DNA from: Lactiplantibacillus paraplantarum
Lineage (GTDB): Bacteria; Bacillota; Bacilli; Lactobacillales; Lactobacillaceae
Direction: 5' to 3'
Assembly: GCF_003641145.1 (NCBI RefSeq)
Contig: NZ_CP032745.1
Span: 6,682-70,681, forward strand
Length of the DNA: 64,000 bases
In this document: positions 8,412 to 15,983 of the stretch, in pieces
Position numbering within the stretch: position 1 is the first letter of the stretch
How the letters are laid out: each line of letters opens with the position of its first letter
Notes under the pieces: model-generated
Databases searched by the model: none
Seen by the model: the letters and a program-made list of their open reading frames with translations, nothing else
Told to the model about the DNA's origin: nothing
Program-made: the position numbers and the translations under genes

Positions 8412-8879
8412 ATGTTAGTTAATCAATTCAAGACCGCTAGCAAAAAAAATTGGCATTTGTCCGACGAGTTTCTAAATGTGTTAGCGCAATTATCGAGCTT
8501 TGATACGGCTGACCATAAGTGGGCTGTGGAAATTGGCGCCTATGATAATGATGAAGAAAAGTTTGTCGTTGACGATGCCACGTATCGACAACAAGTTGGT
8601 GCGGAAGACTGGCCGCGAATTGCTCGGGAACGTGAGCTGTATCAGATCTTAGTTAAGATTCGACCAGTGCCGTTTACCGAATTTGCCGCTAATGATCAAG
8701 TCCTCGCAAGCGAGCGCGTACCCATTTTAAAACAGGCCGCGCGACTGGCTTACTTTGAGTTTACTGAGAAAGAAATTTGTGCGTTATTAAAAGTGAATGC
8801 CAATTATTTAAAGATTAATCGAACTGAATTTAGACAATGGAAGGACTGGTATGCACAGCATTATGTCGAAACCAATTGA
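8412..8879 (+). CDS. Hypothetical protein before the relaxase
   Basis: A 155-residue protein. A GTG at 8397 is in frame, but GGAGG at 8400-8404 points to the ATG at 8412. The C-terminal part (ARLAYFEFTEKEICALLKVN, then a basic helix) resembles a sigma-factor-like or Trp-repressor-like helix-turn-helix. Its last 29 bases overlap the relaxase gene in another frame, which suggests translational coupling. A DNA-binding helper of the relaxase is a reasonable guess. Confidence 0.5.
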   Translation: MLVNQFKTASKKNWHLSDEFLNVLAQLSSFDTADHKWAVEIGAYDNDEEKFVVDDATYRQQVGAEDWPRIARERELYQILVKIRPVPFTEFAANDQVLASERVPILKQAARLAYFEFTEKEICALLKVNANYLKINRTEFRQWKDWYAQHYVETN

Positions 8880-11040
8880 GCACCAGCAACCAGCAGTCGT
8901 CTTTAGGTTGCAATATTTTACCGCCGCGACGGTGGCCAATAAAATGAGCTACAGTGGGTATACGAAATACACAGAACGTGATAACGCAACAGATTTAAGC
9001 AATGATGTTAATTTAGTACAACAGCGATTAGATCAACTGGAACGAGACAATTTAGCTGAATTAGCGCCAACTAGTCAGCGCCCTGATGAGGAACCAGTTG
9101 AGCCGGTAGACGGGGTGGCAACGCGCTTGCCTTATCAAAAATTTATTGATTATACGGCGCGCAATACGGCGACTGAGTTAGATCAAGGTGACGAGGTTGC
9201 CAAGCCCAAGCAGCAACAATTAACGCCCAACTTTGACCAACGAACCGATCACTTAACGGTGGCCGAGACGGATCAATTACGGCAAAAATTAGACACCGCC
9301 CAGGCGAATAAAGGCGTTTTATGGGCCGGGGTTATCTCATTTTCAACGCAATATTTGATTGACAATCACTTGTATGACCCTAAGACTGAAGCCTGTGATC
9401 AGCAGAAGATCAAAGCGGCGGTGCGTCACAGTATGGGCCCACTCTTGAAAGCTAATGGGTTAGCCGAAAAAGGATTTTGGTGGGGTGATATTCAATTTAA
9501 TACGAATCATATTCATGTACACTTGGGTATCTCGGAGCTAAGTCCACGACCCGATAGAAACGGTTATCGAGACGGTAAACGCGTTGCGAAAGAAGCGCGG
9601 CGAAAATTTACCCAACCGTCCATTCGGAGTATCAAAAGTCATATTTTTCAGGACTTAATTGCTTTGGAACGACCGCAGGCTAAAACACGCAAATTGAATT
9701 TGGAAAAGCGGTTAGGGGTTCAACGAGCTAGTCTGCGCCAACAACTGAGGCAGACCGTTGGTGAACAACAGCTGCAGGCTCTCTTTGCCAGTCTGCCGGC
9801 TGATAAAAAGCGGTGGCGGTATCGAAGTAATGCCCGCGATATGGCAAAGCCTAAGCAAATTGCGAGTGCCCTGGTCAATCAATATTTACAAGACAATCTC
9901 GAGTTCCAAGCCTTTCAGCAAACGGTGCAGGCCCTAGATCAGTACAATGCAGCCGCCTTTGGTCAACGGACGGCTGGGCGGACGCTGGCACATAAAGAAG
10001 CCGAACTAAGAGAGCGACTCACCAATGCGTTATTTGAGGCTTGTCGCGAGCTACCAGACAATGAGCAAGAACTGACGATTGCCGGTTTAGCTAAAAACTT
10101 TACCACGGCCGATATTGAAGCCAACCGTCAACGGATCGATGCTTTACGGCAAGCAAATCGGCTACAGCCAACCCCTGCCAAGACTAAGGAACTGCGGCAA
10201 CGGCGCATGGCCTTGCGTCAGCAAAATGCTCGAGCTAGTCAGGGCAAGGTGCAACAAGCTCAGCGGGAGTTAACGAAACTGAGTCAGAAATCCGCGCCAC
10301 TCAATGCGGCCGAACGGGAGGCCCGTACCTTTTTAAGTGACCGGTATCAGCAACGATTAACGCTCGCTAAATTGAAGCTACAAGCTCCATGGGAACAAAG
10401 CCCCACGGAACAGCAACAGTTACAAGATTTAACGGCTTATTTCACGGACGTCGTAAATGTGCCCATCACGCAATTAACTTCCGAGCGGGTGGCCCAGATG
10501 CAACAACGATTGGCTGCGGAACATCGACTTAATGGTGGTAGCGTCGTTAGTGGGGTGAACTGGTCAAAGCTCCGACCAGAACTCCAGCAAGCGTTAAGTG
10601 AGGAATTGGGTGTTAAATTAACCAAGCCAAGCCAGATGCGCGCCCAACTTCAAGCCATCACTAAACAACAACAGGAATTGTTACGGTTGAAAGCCACGCT
10701 GGCTAGCTACAAGGAAGCTTTACCGCCGGCCGTAGTGCACCAGCGGTACCAAAAAAGCGAACGGCTCAGCGCTAAAATCAAGCGGGATCAACAATCCACT
10801 AAAAAAGCTGGCTGGGGCCCGATTGAGGCGAAGACCAACCACTGGAAGCCGCGACATTTAAAGCAATTTCAACGCAAACAGCAACAGGCTAGTCACCAAA
10901 TCTTAAAGCAAGAGGGGCAACAAGTGAAAAAGCAATTGCGGCGAGCCGAACAGACTCATTATCAAGATTTAAAGGCCAAAAATGCGTTATTTAACCAGCA
11001 ACAAGCGATTGAACAAGCCCAACAAGAACGGGGGCGGTGA
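8851..11040 (+). CDS. MobP2-like conjugative relaxase
   Basis: A 729-residue relaxase that would nick oriT and stay attached to the 5' end of the transferred strand. The N-terminal 250 residues carry the family pattern: a PAVVFRLQYFTA opening, YSGYTKYTERDNA, a second copy-like YQKFIDYTARNTA, and the metal-binding triad NHIHVHLG at about residues 219-226. The remaining 450 residues are helical, very rich in Gln, Arg and Lys. The chosen ATG has GGAAGG upstream; it overlaps the previous gene. Gene order oriT, accessory genes, relaxase is typical. The exact Mob subfamily is by memory of the motif set. Confidence 0.85.
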   Translation: MHSIMSKPIEHQQPAVVFRLQYFTAATVANKMSYSGYTKYTERDNATDLSNDVNLVQQRLDQLERDNLAELAPTSQRPDEEPVEPVDGVATRLPYQKFIDYTARNTATELDQGDEVAKPKQQQLTPNFDQRTDHLTVAETDQLRQKLDTAQANKGVLWAGVISFSTQYLIDNHLYDPKTEACDQQKIKAAVRHSMGPLLKANGLAEKGFWWGDIQFNTNHIHVHLGISELSPRPDRNGYRDGKRVAKEARRKFTQPSIRSIKSHIFQDLIALERPQAKTRKLNLEKRLGVQRASLRQQLRQTVGEQQLQALFASLPADKKRWRYRSNARDMAKPKQIASALVNQYLQDNLEFQAFQQTVQALDQYNAAAFGQRTAGRTLAHKEAELRERLTNALFEACRELPDNEQELTIAGLAKNFTTADIEANRQRIDALRQANRLQPTPAKTKELRQRRMALRQQNARASQGKVQQAQRELTKLSQKSAPLNAAEREARTFLSDRYQQRLTLAKLKLQAPWEQSPTEQQQLQDLTAYFTDVVNVPITQLTSERVAQMQQRLAAEHRLNGGSVVSGVNWSKLRPELQQALSEELGVKLTKPSQMRAQLQAITKQQQELLRLKATLASYKEALPPAVVHQRYQKSERLSAKIKRDQQSTKKAGWGPIEAKTNHWKPRHLKQFQRKQQQASHQILKQEGQQVKKQLRRAEQTHYQDLKAKNALFNQQQAIEQAQQERGR

Positions 11041-11041
11041 G

Positions 11042-11677
11042 ATGCAGCTGGTGGTCAAAGTAGGGGGCTGGTTGGGATTAATCCTAATTGAACAATGGGC
11101 CACCGGGGTGTGCTTAACGAGGCTGCAAGCTAGGTCCGGGGGCGCCACCATTTTCTTACTTGGTAGTGGCACACTGGTGTTAATGGTTTTGGCGTTAGGC
11201 CTGGGTTATGGTAGTCGTCAGGCCTGGTGGCGCCCCATTGATCATTGGCGACCGGTTCTAATTAATGGTGGCTGGGCTTTAGTTAGTCTGTTGGGGCTTA
11301 GCCTTATTATGATGACCAGTATGCACCGTGGTGGGCAGGATACTACCGCTAATCAACAAGTTTTAACCGACTGGTTGATTAGTTTGCGCGGGTGGCGTCA
11401 AGTTTGGTTGATCGGTCAATTGGTCATTATTGCGCCGCTGATGGAGGAATTGTTGTTTCGAGGCTTATTTTGTCGCTGGTTTTTGGGGAACCATCAAAGC
11501 TGGCAAGCCATTGTTAGTGCCGGGGCTTTTGCGAGCGTTCATGAAATGCGGCTCAGTCTAAGTTGGTTACTGTATTTTGGGGCTGGTTTGATCTTAGCTT
11601 GCTTATACCAGCGGCAACACGACTTGCGCCTTAATTTAGTGGTGCATAGTTTATATAATGGCTTGAGTTTGATTTAG
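11042..11677 (+). CDS. CPBP family intramembrane metalloprotease
   Basis: A 211-residue polytopic membrane protein with the CPBP (Abi/CAAX-like) signature in its C-terminal half: MEELLFRG, then FASVHE and HSLYN, supplying the Glu, Arg and His residues of the intramembrane active site. In lactobacilli such genes often give self-immunity to bacteriocins or process lipidated or membrane peptides. The in-frame upstream start at 10982 lies inside the relaxase; the ATG at 11042, just after the relaxase stop, is preferred. It is unusual to find this gene directly after a relaxase. Confidence 0.78.
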   Translation: MQLVVKVGGWLGLILIEQWATGVCLTRLQARSGGATIFLLGSGTLVLMVLALGLGYGSRQAWWRPIDHWRPVLINGGWALVSLLGLSLIMMTSMHRGGQDTTANQQVLTDWLISLRGWRQVWLIGQLVIIAPLMEELLFRGLFCRWFLGNHQSWQAIVSAGAFASVHEMRLSLSWLLYFGAGLILACLYQRQHDLRLNLVVHSLYNGLSLI

Positions 11678-11796
11678 TTCCAGGGTGGGGTTGGGCTAGA
11701 CTAGGGTGTTATTTAAATCCTAGCCGTCCCGTAGACCACAAATAAAGTCAGATAGACATTATGAACAAGCAATTAAACAATGGATAAATTAGCTAA

Positions 11797-11842
11797 AATG
11801 CACGCTGTGAATACCGTAGTATCGGTAGTTACAGCGTGCATT
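11797..11842. repeat. Extended inverted repeat upstream of the type I toxin
   Basis: AATGCACGCTGT (11797-11808) and its exact complement (11831-11842) flank an inner ACCG/CGGT hairpin. A TATACT box follows at 11848-11853. The remaining 11.68-11.96 kb stretch has no other gene I can support; a frame over it is best read as a shadow of the toxin region. The repeat may be an operator or an mRNA-stabilising hairpin. Confidence 0.55.
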
Positions 11843-11957
11843 ATGTTATACTATGCTAGTAGAGAAGTTAAGGCGGTGGCTATTTCCAGTATTGGAGGTG
11901 GTGCTTATGGTGTAAACCTAATAAGCCAACCCAAATTCCAGGAAAGGAGTAGCCCAA

Positions 11958-12083
11958 GTGTCCGTGTCGGACGCTTTACAATTAATGCTGGCTTTCGGTA
12001 CCTTTATCGTAGCCTTAATCGCATTAATTGTTGAGCTGATTAAAAGTCAGCAAAAAATAGCCGCCTTAGCTCTGGCAAGCTAG
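11958..12083 (+). CDS. Type I toxin, small holin-like membrane peptide
   Basis: A 41-residue peptide with a GTG start 8 bases after GGAAAGGAG. It reads VSVSDALQLMLAFGTFIV, continues as one hydrophobic helix, then ELIKSQQK. This matches the pattern of the 'putative holin-like toxin' (Hol-Tox) family of lactobacilli and bacilli, short peptides that depolarise the membrane when not repressed. The 3' end is overlapped by a minus-strand terminator stem and followed by the toxin mRNA terminator, the layout of a type I toxin-antitoxin pair. Likely a plasmid maintenance module. Confidence 0.75.
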   Translation: MSVSDALQLMLAFGTFIVALIALIVELIKSQQKIAALALAS

Positions 12084-12165
12084 CGGCTATCTAGTCTAAA
12101 ATTTGTCACCGTCTTAAACGGCTCTACACGGGAAGTCTTGTGCAATCAGGACTTCCTTTTTCTAT
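12047..12165 (-). ncRNA. Candidate antisense RNA antitoxin for the 11958 toxin
   Basis: On the minus strand an ATAGCCGC/GCGGCTAT stem (12052-12091) followed by TTTTTT makes a good terminator inside the toxin's last codons. A TAGAAT box preceded by TGG lies just upstream of about 12165. The predicted RNA would overlap the 3' end of the toxin mRNA by roughly 100 bases, as in TxpA/RatA-type systems. Ends are estimates. Confidence 0.5.
12131..12162 (+). terminator. Terminator of the toxin mRNA
   Basis: GGAAGTC (12131-12137) pairs with GACTTCC (12150-12156), followed by a T-rich tail. Confidence 0.75.
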
Positions 12166-12187
12166 AATTTATTCTACCACAAAAATT

Positions 12188-12360
12188 AAAAAACCGCTCG
12201 TAATGAGGATTGCGAACGGTTCGAGGAAACTATGTGATGAAAATTGATTAGGTTATATACCGCAATGCCAAAACAGGAGAAGCTTTGGCACTCTTAAAGT
12301 AACGTATATTGGAAAATTTAGCAATCAATATACAACCGGTTACTCGCAATAAATATTTCA
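12188..12360 (-). ncRNA. Minus-strand small-RNA candidate, copy 1 of a tandem pair
   Basis: On the minus strand this segment runs from a GAAATATTTATTGCGAGTAAC start to a terminator whose stem is CCGTTCG/CGAGCGG followed by TTTTTT (A-run at 12188-12193). A middle hairpin GCCAAA-TTTGGC carries the loop sequence CTTCTCC. The same blocks recur in the next 170 bases. No ORF explains the region. Between toxin and topoisomerase (12.08-12.63 kb) I see no protein gene. Confidence 0.5.
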
Positions 12361-12384
12361 GTGGCTAAAAGGTAGTTCTAAGAA

Positions 12385-12555
12385 CAAAAAGCCACTCATA
12401 ATGGGGGTTATGAGTGGTCGGAGTAGACTATATAGTACATAGGACTAATCTTTGTATCAAAAGGATTACCTTGGAGAAGTAATATTAATACGACTGTTAC
12501 TTTAGTACAGTGCAAGCCGTAATGCAAGCATCGTTACTCATAACAAATATTTCTT
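12385..12555 (-). ncRNA. Minus-strand small-RNA candidate, copy 2 of the tandem pair
   Basis: Starts with GAAATATTTGTTATGAGTAAC and ends with the perfect stem CCACTCA/TGAGTGG and a T5 tract (A-run 12386-12390). A middle hairpin ATTAC/GTAAT again exposes CTTCTCC. Compared with copy 1, the terminator stem has paired changes (G-C to A-T at two positions), which supports conservation of structure rather than sequence. Confidence 0.5.
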
Positions 12556-12625
12556 GAGGGTGAGTTTAATGCTACGGCCGCCAAGCTGGTAAGCTGGGAC
12601 TAAATTAATGTTAGGAGTGCAAATT

Positions 12626-14788
12626 ATGACAACGGTAATTTTAGCAGAAAAACCCAGCCAGGCCCGGGCATATGTGGCGGCCTTTCAAAAGAGTCAGAAA
12701 AAGTCGGGTTACTATGAGGTTAGTGATCCAGTGTTACCCAATGATACGCTAGTGACACACGCGTTGGGTCATTTGGTCGAACTCGTCCCGCCAGAAAAAT
12801 ATGATGCGAAGTATCGCAATTGGGCTTTGGCCAACTTACCAATATTTCCAACCACCTATCAATTCGAAGTTATTGCGGACAAGCAAAAGCAGTTTCAGGT
12901 GGTTAAGACGTTATTAAATCGGGCCGATACGATTATTGTGGCTGGTGATAATGGTCGTGAGGGTGAAAATATTGCTTGGTCGATCATGAAACAAGCTCAA
13001 ATTGATGTCGAACACAAAACGATGCAACGGTTGTGGATCAACAGTTTGGAAAAAGAAGCGATTATCGCGGGCTTTCGCAATTTGAAAGATGGGTGGCAAT
13101 TTTATCCGAATTACCAAGAAGCCCAGACCAGACAGATCAGTGATTGGCTCGTTGGCATGAATGCTAGTCCGCTGTACACCTTGTTATTACGGCAACATGG
13201 GTTGTCGGGGGTGTACGCCATTGGCCGCGTCCAAACGCCAACGCTCTATATGGTCTATCAAAGAGATCAACTGATCAAAAACTTTAAACCGGAGCCCTAC
13301 TTGGAGCTAAATGCTGAAATTTTAGCCAATCAGCAAAAATTCGAGGCAAAATTAGACCCCTATCAGCGCTTTAAAGACGAAAAAGGATTAACGATATTCA
13401 TGCAGGCTAAAAGCGTTCAGCGGGGCCCGCAGACAGCTTTAATAAAAGATGTCCAAAACATCGTCAAAAAGACCCCTAGTCCACGGCTGTTTTCACTATC
13501 TAGTCTACAAAGTGCGGTTAACCAACGGTTTCATGCGAGTGCGAGTGAAACCCTAGCGGCGGTGCAGGCCTTATATGAAGCAAAGTGGTTAACTTATCCG
13601 CGCACTGATAGTGAGTACCTTACGCAGCAAGAGTTTGACTATTTGGCGGCGAACCTGGATCAGTACCAAGAGTTATTGCCTGAAAAAATGGCTTTACCAC
13701 AGACCACGCCGCAAAAGCGCTATGTCAATGATCAGAAAGTGACGGAACACCCCGCGATTATTATGACGAAAGTGGTGCCTAGTTCAACTCAATTGGCTAA
13801 ATTACCCGTCTTACAACGCCAGGTCTATGACTTGGTGTTAAAAACCACGTTAGCCATGTTTGCGGGGCCTTATGAGTATACAGAAACGACCATTATAACG
13901 CAGGTCGGACAGGCACTGTTTAAATCAGTGGGCAAAGTCCCAATCAATCCTGGTTGGCGACGCCTATTCAAGACAAAATCAGTTGAGCAGGGGAAAGACA
14001 CACTACCCGTGGTCACGCCTGGTCAAACGGTACAAGCTGTCTTAACCACCCCGACGAAACAGACCACCCCACCGAAGCCGTTTACCGAAGGGACCTTAAT
14101 TACAGCCATGAAAACGGCCGGCAAGACTTTGGACGCAGACGAAGCGGCGGTGTTAAAAGCTGTCGAGGGAATTGGCACCGAAGCTACGCGTGCCAATGTG
14201 TTAGAAACGCTGAAGCGTCGGCACTATTTAGTTACGAATAAAAATGAGTTACATGTTAGTGGCACTGGTGTGACACTGTGCCAAGCGGTGGCATTAGAAC
14301 CATTGTTAACGAGTCCGTCGATGACGGCTAAATGGGAACTAGCTTTAAAAGAAATTGGTGAGAAAAAGCGCACGCCCGAAAACTTTTTAGGCCAGATTAA
14401 GTTGTTAATCCAAAAATTGCTTAAAGAAGTTCCCGAGCAGTTTGCCCAGAATGCGGACTTACAGACGCAATTGGTGGCCCAACAACAGGTAGAACAAAAA
14501 CAGCAAGCGCAGGCCGCTGTTGGGGTTTGTCCAATATGTAAAACGGGTGAGATTTCAGATCGTGGCAAGTTTTATGGGTGTTCAAATTACAAAAATGGCT
14601 GTAAGTTTACGTTGCCCAAACAATGGAGTGGCAAAAAATTGCCAATAAGTGCCATCAAGCAACTGATCAAGACTGCTGAAACGGCCCAACTCAAAGGTTT
14701 TAAGAGTAAGAAAACGGGAAAAACATTTAGTGCCAAGTTGAAGTTAGAAGCTGGCAAACTAAAATTTGATTTTGATAAGTACAAGTAG
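12626..14788 (+). CDS. topB: Type IA DNA topoisomerase III
   Basis: A 720-residue topoisomerase that would relax and decatenate plasmid DNA during transfer. The Toprim domain shows AEKPSQA at the N-terminus and DNGREGEN at about residue 108; the catalytic Tyr is in TYPRTDSEYL at about residue 324. A zinc ribbon with four Cys (CPIC to NGCKF) lies near residues 634-660, followed by a basic tail. ATG at 12626 is chosen because AGGAG lies 9 bases upstream; an ATG at 12608 is in frame but has no such site. TraE/TopB-like enzymes are common on conjugative plasmids. Confidence 0.93.
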   Translation: MTTVILAEKPSQARAYVAAFQKSQKKSGYYEVSDPVLPNDTLVTHALGHLVELVPPEKYDAKYRNWALANLPIFPTTYQFEVIADKQKQFQVVKTLLNRADTIIVAGDNGREGENIAWSIMKQAQIDVEHKTMQRLWINSLEKEAIIAGFRNLKDGWQFYPNYQEAQTRQISDWLVGMNASPLYTLLLRQHGLSGVYAIGRVQTPTLYMVYQRDQLIKNFKPEPYLELNAEILANQQKFEAKLDPYQRFKDEKGLTIFMQAKSVQRGPQTALIKDVQNIVKKTPSPRLFSLSSLQSAVNQRFHASASETLAAVQALYEAKWLTYPRTDSEYLTQQEFDYLAANLDQYQELLPEKMALPQTTPQKRYVNDQKVTEHPAIIMTKVVPSSTQLAKLPVLQRQVYDLVLKTTLAMFAGPYEYTETTIITQVGQALFKSVGKVPINPGWRRLFKTKSVEQGKDTLPVVTPGQTVQAVLTTPTKQTTPPKPFTEGTLITAMKTAGKTLDADEAAVLKAVEGIGTEATRANVLETLKRRHYLVTNKNELHVSGTGVTLCQAVALEPLLTSPSMTAKWELALKEIGEKKRTPENFLGQIKLLIQKLLKEVPEQFAQNADLQTQLVAQQQVEQKQQAQAAVGVCPICKTGEISDRGKFYGCSNYKNGCKFTLPKQWSGKKLPISAIKQLIKTAETAQLKGFKSKKTGKTFSAKLKLEAGKLKFDFDKYK

Positions 14789-14792
14789 TAGT

Positions 14793-14841
14793 AAGCCTCT
14801 TTGGTTAGCACAAGTTACAGTGTTGATTAAAGGGGCTTTTT
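14793..14841 (+). terminator. Terminator after the topoisomerase gene
   Basis: AAGCCTCTTT pairs with AAAGGGGCT (one G-T pair), followed by TTTTT. Confidence 0.65.
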
Positions 14842-14882
14842 GGATTTGAAATCTCAAAATAATAAGTACAGGAGGTTAATGA

Positions 14883-14930
14883 ATGTTACAGGATACTTGG
14901 AAGCCGTTACAAATATTAACGCAGAAATAA
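14883..14930 (+). CDS. Possible 15-residue leader peptide
   Basis: ATG at 14883 follows a near-perfect AGGAGG and opens a 15-codon frame (MLQDTWKPLQILTQK) ending 15 bases before the start of the next gene. It could be a leader peptide coupling translation to the 100-residue gene, or the remains of a longer gene. Confidence 0.35.
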   Translation: MLQDTWKPLQILTQK

Positions 14931-14945
14931 TTAGGAGATGAAAAA

Positions 14946-15248
14946 ATGACAGCAGAAGAGTATAAAAAAAATATACTTAGCAGTAAAAAAACGACGGTAT
15001 TACAAGTTATGCCTGGTTGGTATTTAACAAATCAAGGCATTGATTGGCCTGGTTGGAGTTTTTTTGCTGATGATTTCACTAAAGATGAAGTGTCTATTAC
15101 AACAAACTTAGCCAAAGTAATGCATTTTGATTTTGAAACTCGGACAGATCCGACCTACAGATTTGCTAAACAAGTTGTTCGTAATTTTAGTGAAAGTCAA
15201 TTTATCAAAGTATCTATTAAACTTGTTCCATATGAGGAAAACAATTAG
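14946..15248 (+). CDS. Hypothetical 100-residue protein
   Basis: A soluble protein with TAGGAGATG upstream. It is lower in GC than the flanking transfer genes and has no recognisable motif (Trp-rich centre: GWYLTNQGIDWPGWSFF). Its last 10 bases plus following bases repeat a short stretch of the topoisomerase 3' end (see findings), suggesting it entered or was duplicated into this gap. Confidence 0.5.
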   Translation: MTAEEYKKNILSSKKTTVLQVMPGWYLTNQGIDWPGWSFFADDFTKDEVSITTNLAKVMHFDFETRTDPTYRFAKQVVRNFSESQFIKVSIKLVPYEENN

Positions 15249-15278
15249 TGCCAAGTTGAAGGTAGAGGAGGAATCATA

Positions 15279-15908
15279 TTGAATAGCAAGAAGAAGATAG
15301 TGCGGATTATTGGTGGTACAGCGCTTTTGCGACGAATCTTAGTGTTTCTATATTTATACGGCATAATAATTTTCGCGCTATTAATCGGTGGCGCTTCAGT
15401 CCTAGTTGCTTACGAAAGACAGCCAGAAAGATTATTCTTTCAAACATTAACCTATGCGTTAATTTTCTTTCTGTATATGACCATGTTGTTGCTAGTACTG
15501 CGTTTTTCGGTATTACCTTATCTCAAAAGACGTGTTTGGAAGGAAATAGCCAAAGATATAGAAACTCAAGTTTTGAGGGACAATGACGGTCATTTATTAG
15601 AAGTTAAGCGGCTCAAAAAAGATAGTGAATGGCGACAGTTAGTTTGGCCTTATCGCGAGGCTAAAAAGCGTGAGAAACGTATGGGATTACCAATGATTGA
15701 TGATGGTAAAAAGTGGACTCGAAAAAAGGCTATTGCAGTTCGCAACAAAGATTTGCAAGAACGGTATGATTACGCAGAAAAGCATAGTTTAGCCTATGCA
15801 GCACCTTTTTACCTAAGATGCTATGGGATGCCTGAAATATTAGAACCGGAATTTGTAGGCGTTGAAGCTGATGAAGATTGCGAGTATCTAGAACATAAGC
15901 AGGATTAA
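15279..15908 (+). CDS. Hypothetical membrane protein, two hydrophobic segments
   Basis: A 209-residue protein with a TTG start 8 bases after AGAGGAGG. Two membrane helices (about 18-40 and 55-78) precede a long, highly charged cytoplasmic region rich in Lys, Arg and Glu. No family recognised. It follows the 100-residue gene by 30 bases and is separated from the Toprim gene by a terminator-like hairpin. Confidence 0.5.
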   Translation: MNSKKKIVRIIGGTALLRRILVFLYLYGIIIFALLIGGASVLVAYERQPERLFFQTLTYALIFFLYMTMLLLVLRFSVLPYLKRRVWKEIAKDIETQVLRDNDGHLLEVKRLKKDSEWRQLVWPYREAKKREKRMGLPMIDDGKKWTRKKAIAVRNKDLQERYDYAEKHSLAYAAPFYLRCYGMPEILEPEFVGVEADEDCEYLEHKQD

Positions 15909-15932
15909 CAAATCATTAATTAACAGGTTTCA

Positions 15933-15983
15933 ACCTCTTTTATCAGTAGTAAGTATCCTTACTGGTAAAGGAGGTCTTTTTTT
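15933..15983 (+). promoter_or_regulatory. Terminator-like hairpin that contains the next gene's ribosome binding site
   Basis: A long stem (about 15933-15953 with 15958-15975) ends in the arm AAAGGAGGT, followed by T7 and then the ATG at 15984. The same AAAGGAGGT is the only ribosome binding site for the Toprim gene. The hairpin is therefore both an intrinsic terminator shape and a potential lock on translation. Confidence 0.6.

Noticed and set aside
11780..12034. 84-codon frame over the toxin region
   Set aside because: It lacks a ribosome site, reads through an inverted repeat, and overlaps the much better supported 41-residue toxin frame, which has GGAAAGGAG and a clear membrane helix.
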